A stretch of 64,000 nucleotides of DNA, taken from positions 6,448,001 through 6,512,000 of the forward strand of contig NZ_VIVK01000001.1 of NCBI RefSeq assembly GCF_007828865.1. Direction: 5' to 3'. Below, piece by piece: positions 60,665 through 64,000 of this stretch; position 1 is the first letter of the stretch; each line of letters begins with the position of its first letter. The notes under the pieces were generated by a model. The model was not told where the DNA came from and did not search any database. It was given only the letters and a program-made list of their open reading frames with translations. Origin of the DNA: Kribbella amoyensis (GTDB taxonomy: Bacteria > Actinomycetota > Actinomycetes > Propionibacteriales > Kribbellaceae). The position numbers and the translations under genes were made by a program.

Positions 60665-63600
60665 GTGCGCTTCGCCGTGTTGGGACCGATCGAGGTCGGC
60701 CTCGCCGCTCCGCCCGTGCGGGCAGCCGCCGAGCCCGTCGCCGCACCGGCCGTCGATCCGCCGCACGCGCGCGGTCTGCCACTTCGGGCGCCGATCCTCC
60801 ACCAACTGCTGGGGACCTTGCTCAGCCGGACGAACGAGGTAGTACCGGTCGACACCCTGATCGACGCGCTCTGGTCCGGGCATGCGGTCCGGAGTCCACG
60901 CCAGAAACTCCAGGTGCACGTGCACCGGCTCCGGCAACTGCTCGACGGGCCGGAGCGGATCGTGCACCGCAACGGCGGCTACTTGCTCCGGACCCGGCCC
61001 GGCGAGGTGGACGCCGAGCGCTTCGACACGCTGCTGGACCAGGCTCACCAGGTTGCCGAAGGCAACGACTGGGACCAGTGCGTCGGCCTGATCCGGCAGG
61101 CGCCGGACCTGTGGCGCGGCGAACCGTACGGCGAATTGGCCGGCAACCCGGTGATCCGGCCGGAGGCGGAGCGGCTGGCGGAGCGCAGGTTGTCCGGTCT
61201 GGAGCAGTTGTACGTCGCCGAGCTGGCCCGTGGCCGGCACAGCGCCCTGATCGCGGATCTGTGCCGGACCGCCGACCACCACCCGCTGCGGGAGCGCCTG
61301 CAGGAACTCCGGATTCTGGCCCTCTACCGCGCCGGTCGCCAGGCCGAGGCGCTGGCCGCGCTCCGGCGGACCCGGGAGCAGTTGGTCGAGGAGCTCGGGG
61401 TCGAGCCGGGACCGGCACTGATCGCCTTGCAGAGTTCGATCCTCGCGGCGGATCCGTCCCTGGAGCCGGAGTCCCACAGCGAGACGCCGTCGCAGCTGCC
61501 ACCGGCCGTACCGGACTTCACCGGCCGAGACGAACAGGTCGGGCGACTCCTCGAGCTGTTGTCGTCTCGTGGTCCGCGCTCGGCCCCGGCTGTCGCCGCG
61601 ATCGCCGGACCGGCCGGCGTCGGGAAGACGACCCTCGCCGTGGCGACCGCGCACCGCTTGATCGACCAGTACCCGGACGGCCAGCTGTACGTCGATCTGC
61701 GCGGGGCGGACGCCGGACCGCTCGATCCGACCGAGGCCCTCGGCCGGCTGCTGCGGTCCCTGGGAGTCGCCGGGGCCGCGATCCCGGAGAGCCGAGGCGA
61801 GCGGTCGGCGTTGTTTCGGAGTCGCCTGGCGGGGACGAGGACGCTGATCCTGCTGGACAACGCGGCCGGTGAGCAGCAGGTCCGGCCGCTGTTGCCCGGG
61901 CGTCCGGGATGCGGCGTCCTGGTCACCAGCCGGGCACCGCTGGCCGGGCTCGAGGGCGCGTCGCTGGTGAACCTCGACCTGTTCACCCCCGCGCAGGCGC
62001 TCGACCTGCTCCGGAAGGTGATCGGTGCGGACCGGGTCGCCACCGCTGCGGAGGCCGCCGCCGAGATCGTCCGGCTGTGCGACCAGTTGCCGCTGGCGGT
62101 CCGGATCGCGGCCGCGCGGCTGGCCCGGCGGCCGGACTGGGAGCTGAGCCGGCTGGCCGAGCGGCTGGCCGACCAGCGGCACCGCCTCGACGAGCTCCGG
62201 TCCGGCGATCTCGCCGTGCGCGCGAGCCTGGAGCTCAGCTACCAGGGTCTGGGACCTGCCGCGCAGACCACGTTCCGGCGCCTCGGCCTGCTCGATGTGC
62301 CGCATTTCGCCCCGTGGGTCGCCGCCACGCTCCTCGACACCGAGGCGGACCGAGCCGCCACGGCGTTCGACGAAGAGTCCGACCGCGCCGCAGCCGTGAG
62401 CGCGGTGGCGGCCGACCGCCTGGTCGATGAGCTCGTCGAGGCCCGGCTGGTCGAACCGTTCGGGAGCCCGGGCGAGGACCGCTACCGCTTCCACGACCTG
62501 GTCCGGCTGTACGCCCGGGAGGTCGCGGAGCGCACGGAGTCAGAGGACACCCGGCGCGCGAGTGTCGGACGCGCGCTCGGGGAATGGGCGGCCCGGGCGG
62601 TGCGTGCCAGTCGAGCGATCGACCCGGCCGCATTCCGCCTCGCCGACCCCGGTCCACAGGTTCTTGCCGGGCCTGCCGATCCACTGGGCTGGTTCGACAC
62701 CGAACACCCCTGTCTGGTGGCCGCCGTCGACCAGGCGGCCGAAACCGCCCACCTGGCGATCGCCTGCGAGCTTGCCGACGCGCTGACCGTGTACGTCGAC
62801 ATCCGCACGTACTTCGGGGACTGGCGGCATACCCACGACACAGCGCTGGAGGCCGCGCACCGGCTGGGCTGTCACCGGTCGCAAGGCGTCCTGCTGTCGA
62901 AGCTCGCGTCGCTGGAGCAGATTCTCGACCACTACGACACCGCCGCGGACCTTCTGGTCCGGGCCGATCGTGCTTTCGCGGCCGCGGCCGACGAGAGAGG
63001 TCGCGCGCACGTGCGGTACATGGAGGGCGCCTCGTACCGGTCGCTGGGCGAACCGCTCGCCGCGCGAGGCGTGCTGGCCGACGCGGTCAGTCGGTTCCGC
63101 CGTCTCGGCGACCCCGGCGGCGAGGCGCGGGCGCTGCAGGAACTCGGCGCGACCTATCTCGACCCGTACGACGGCGCGGCCGCGCGCCGCCCGCTGGTCA
63201 TCGCGCTGGCGGCGTTCCGGCAGGTCGGTGATCGCCGGAACGAGGCGCTGACCCTGCGCTGGCTGGGCACAGCCGAGCACTGCGAGCACTCCCTGGACTC
63301 CGCGCTGGCCCTGCACCAGGAGGCCGGCGAGATCTTCGACGAGCTCGGTGACGTGCACAACCAGGCGTACGTGGACGGCAACCTGGGCCGGATCCGGCTG
63401 GACCAGGGCCGGCCCGCCGAAGCCGACACGCTGGTCGCCCGCAGCCTGGCCGCGTTCCGGACCCACGGGGACCGGCACGGTCAGGCTCGCGCGCTGCACG
63501 ACCTCGGCAGGGTTCACCTCGCCCGCGAGAACTTGCCCAAGGCGGCGGCCTGTCTGCGCGGCGCGGTCGAGATCTGGAGCAGCCTGGGGGCTCAGCTGTG

Positions 63601-63715
63601 GCAGGTGCGCTCGCTGGAGTGCCTGGAGGGTACTTATCTGGCGGCGGGCGACCGGCGAGCGGCTCAGGCCGTCGCGGCCAGGCTCGCGGAGTGCGGACGG
63701 TCTCGCACCGCCTGA
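60665..63715 (+). CDS. AfsR/SARP family regulator (SARP-BTAD-NB-ARC-TPR)
   Basis: The 1016-aa protein has an N-terminal OmpR-like SARP DNA-binding domain (VRFAVLGPIEV; LLGTLLSRTNEVVPVDTLID; VHVHRLRQLL). The BTAD region follows (about 115-270: LADLCRTADHHPLRERLQEL in pattern; ALYRAGRQAEALAALRRTRE). Then come the NB-ARC ATPase (Walker A AGPAGVGKTTLA about 314-325; LILLDNAAGEQQV; LCDQLPLAVRIAA) and C-terminal TPRs (about 690-1010). An unusual Ala/Pro-rich insert of about 25 residues lies between the first strand and the helix of the SARP domain. GTG 60665 has GGGGGTGG 5 nt upstream. AfsR-type proteins activate secondary metabolism or adjacent genes; a small lipoprotein follows. Confidence 0.92.
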   Translation: MRFAVLGPIEVGLAAPPVRAAAEPVAAPAVDPPHARGLPLRAPILHQLLGTLLSRTNEVVPVDTLIDALWSGHAVRSPRQKLQVHVHRLRQLLDGPERIVHRNGGYLLRTRPGEVDAERFDTLLDQAHQVAEGNDWDQCVGLIRQAPDLWRGEPYGELAGNPVIRPEAERLAERRLSGLEQLYVAELARGRHSALIADLCRTADHHPLRERLQELRILALYRAGRQAEALAALRRTREQLVEELGVEPGPALIALQSSILAADPSLEPESHSETPSQLPPAVPDFTGRDEQVGRLLELLSSRGPRSAPAVAAIAGPAGVGKTTLAVATAHRLIDQYPDGQLYVDLRGADAGPLDPTEALGRLLRSLGVAGAAIPESRGERSALFRSRLAGTRTLILLDNAAGEQQVRPLLPGRPGCGVLVTSRAPLAGLEGASLVNLDLFTPAQALDLLRKVIGADRVATAAEAAAEIVRLCDQLPLAVRIAAARLARRPDWELSRLAERLADQRHRLDELRSGDLAVRASLELSYQGLGPAAQTTFRRLGLLDVPHFAPWVAATLLDTEADRAATAFDEESDRAAAVSAVAADRLVDELVEARLVEPFGSPGEDRYRFHDLVRLYAREVAERTESEDTRRASVGRALGEWAARAVRASRAIDPAAFRLADPGPQVLAGPADPLGWFDTEHPCLVAAVDQAAETAHLAIACELADALTVYVDIRTYFGDWRHTHDTALEAAHRLGCHRSQGVLLSKLASLEQILDHYDTAADLLVRADRAFAAAADERGRAHVRYMEGASYRSLGEPLAARGVLADAVSRFRRLGDPGGEARALQELGATYLDPYDGAAARRPLVIALAAFRQVGDRRNEALTLRWLGTAEHCEHSLDSALALHQEAGEIFDELGDVHNQAYVDGNLGRIRLDQGRPAEADTLVARSLAAFRTHGDRHGQARALHDLGRVHLARENLPKAAACLRGAVEIWSSLGAQLWQVRSLECLEGTYLAAGDRRAAQAVAARLAECGRSRTA

Positions 63716-63733
63716 GCCGTCCCGGATCAGGGC

Positions 63734-63750
63734 GTTAAGCGACGTTTAAC
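63734..63750. promoter_or_regulatory. Palindrome/direct repeat upstream of the lipoprotein gene
   Basis: GTTAAGCG-A-CGTTTAAC is a 17-bp palindrome with one mismatched pair. It can also be read as direct repeats CGTTAAG and CGTTTAA 10 nt apart, the sort of heptamer spacing SARP proteins use. It lies 34 nt before the lipoprotein ATG and 19 nt after the SARP stop, so it is a candidate target of the upstream regulator. Confidence 0.45.
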
Positions 63751-63783
63751 CACGATCGAAGTGCCGACTGGGACCGTCGATCC

Positions 63784-64000
63784 ATGACGACGATCCCGCT
63801 GGCGATCATCCGGAAAGCAGCCTGCCTGCTGGCTGCGTCCGCTGTCCTGGTCTCCTGCGCGCCGGCACCGCCCGCCGGCGCTCCGGAGCCGAGCGCGACG
63901 CCGACCGTCGACCGTTGGCGGCCGTCTACCGCCGACCAGCGCGTGCTGGAAGCGGCCGAGGACCTCGTGCTCAGCCAGTGCATGAGCCGGGCCGGCTTCA
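63784..64000 (+). CDS. Small lipoprotein, N-terminal part (runs off window)
   Basis: ATG 63784 opens MTTIPLAIIRKAACLLAASA then VLVSCAPAPP, a signal peptide with lipobox LVSC (Cys25), followed by a Pro/Ala-rich linker. The first conserved-looking segment is DQRVLEAAEDLVLSQCMSRA ending GF at the window edge. The C-M-x-x-x-G-F ending recalls small actinobacterial secreted proteins found beside SARP genes, function unknown. 72 codons are visible. Its control by the upstream SARP regulator is suggested by the palindrome between them. Confidence 0.75.
   Translation, partial: MTTIPLAIIRKAACLLAASAVLVSCAPAPPAGAPEPSATPTVDRWRPSTADQRVLEAAEDLVLSQCMSRAGF

Overview
The window is very GC-rich DNA with dense coding, GTG/TTG starts, many 4-nt start/stop overlaps and several genes whose predicted -10 box sits 5-8 nt before the start codon (leaderless mRNAs). 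Gene content (secA2, TIGR02960-type ECF sigma factor, STAND/SARP regulators, DUF222-HNH protein, Tat-exported hydrolases) points to an actinomycete. The best guess is a soil member of Kribbellaceae/Nocardioidaceae, Kribbella-like. This is inferred from gene families and was not searched.

Backbone: read right to left on the minus strand, the window follows the conserved actinobacterial order pdxS-pdxT-yebC-ruvC-ruvA-ruvB-yajC-secD-secF-apt-rel-MBL hydrolase-hisS-aspS-rarA-DUF948-DUF6167 (alaS would follow beyond base 1). This core is interrupted by accessory blocks.

Left block (2-21 kb): an SOS-type DUF222/HNH gene, secA2, a DUF2975/XRE pair, a GNAT enzyme, a cysteine-ended leader peptide before a vanadium-haloperoxidase-like gene, a Tat-exported GxGYxYP protein with its own promoter and LacI-type palindrome, small regulators (YtrA-type GntR, GntR-FCD, AraC), a VOC protein and a methyltransferase. 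Two GH19-like secreted enzymes plus the tail of a third surround a sialidase and a STAND regulator. Middle (24.8-28.3 kb): DUF349 protein, AbiEi/DUF559-like protein, and an ArsR plus SRPBCC-VOC pair.

Accessory block 37.8-51.9 kb: an Eis-like acetyltransferase, a hotdog protein, then a complete-looking rhamnogalacturonan (pectin) utilisation locus. It has a LacI repressor with DUF1961 (YesU-like), then DUF624, a lipoprotein binding protein, two permeases, a cytosolic and a Tat-exported PcRGLX-type exo-rhamnogalacturonan lyase, and an SGNH acetylesterase. The repressor and transporter promoters share a half-site, which suggests local control. No ATPase is encoded, so one must be borrowed.

Right block (52-64 kb): yebC, pdxT, an unknown gene, pdxS and a MocR/PdxR regulator with a putative operator in its 3' end. 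A 0.77-kb tandem-repeat array follows, then a Pol I-like exonuclease/polymerase, an ECF sigma factor coupled to a LemA-like membrane protein, a SARP-STAND-TPR regulator and the start of a lipoprotein. No rRNA, tRNA, CRISPR, insertion sequence or integrase was seen.
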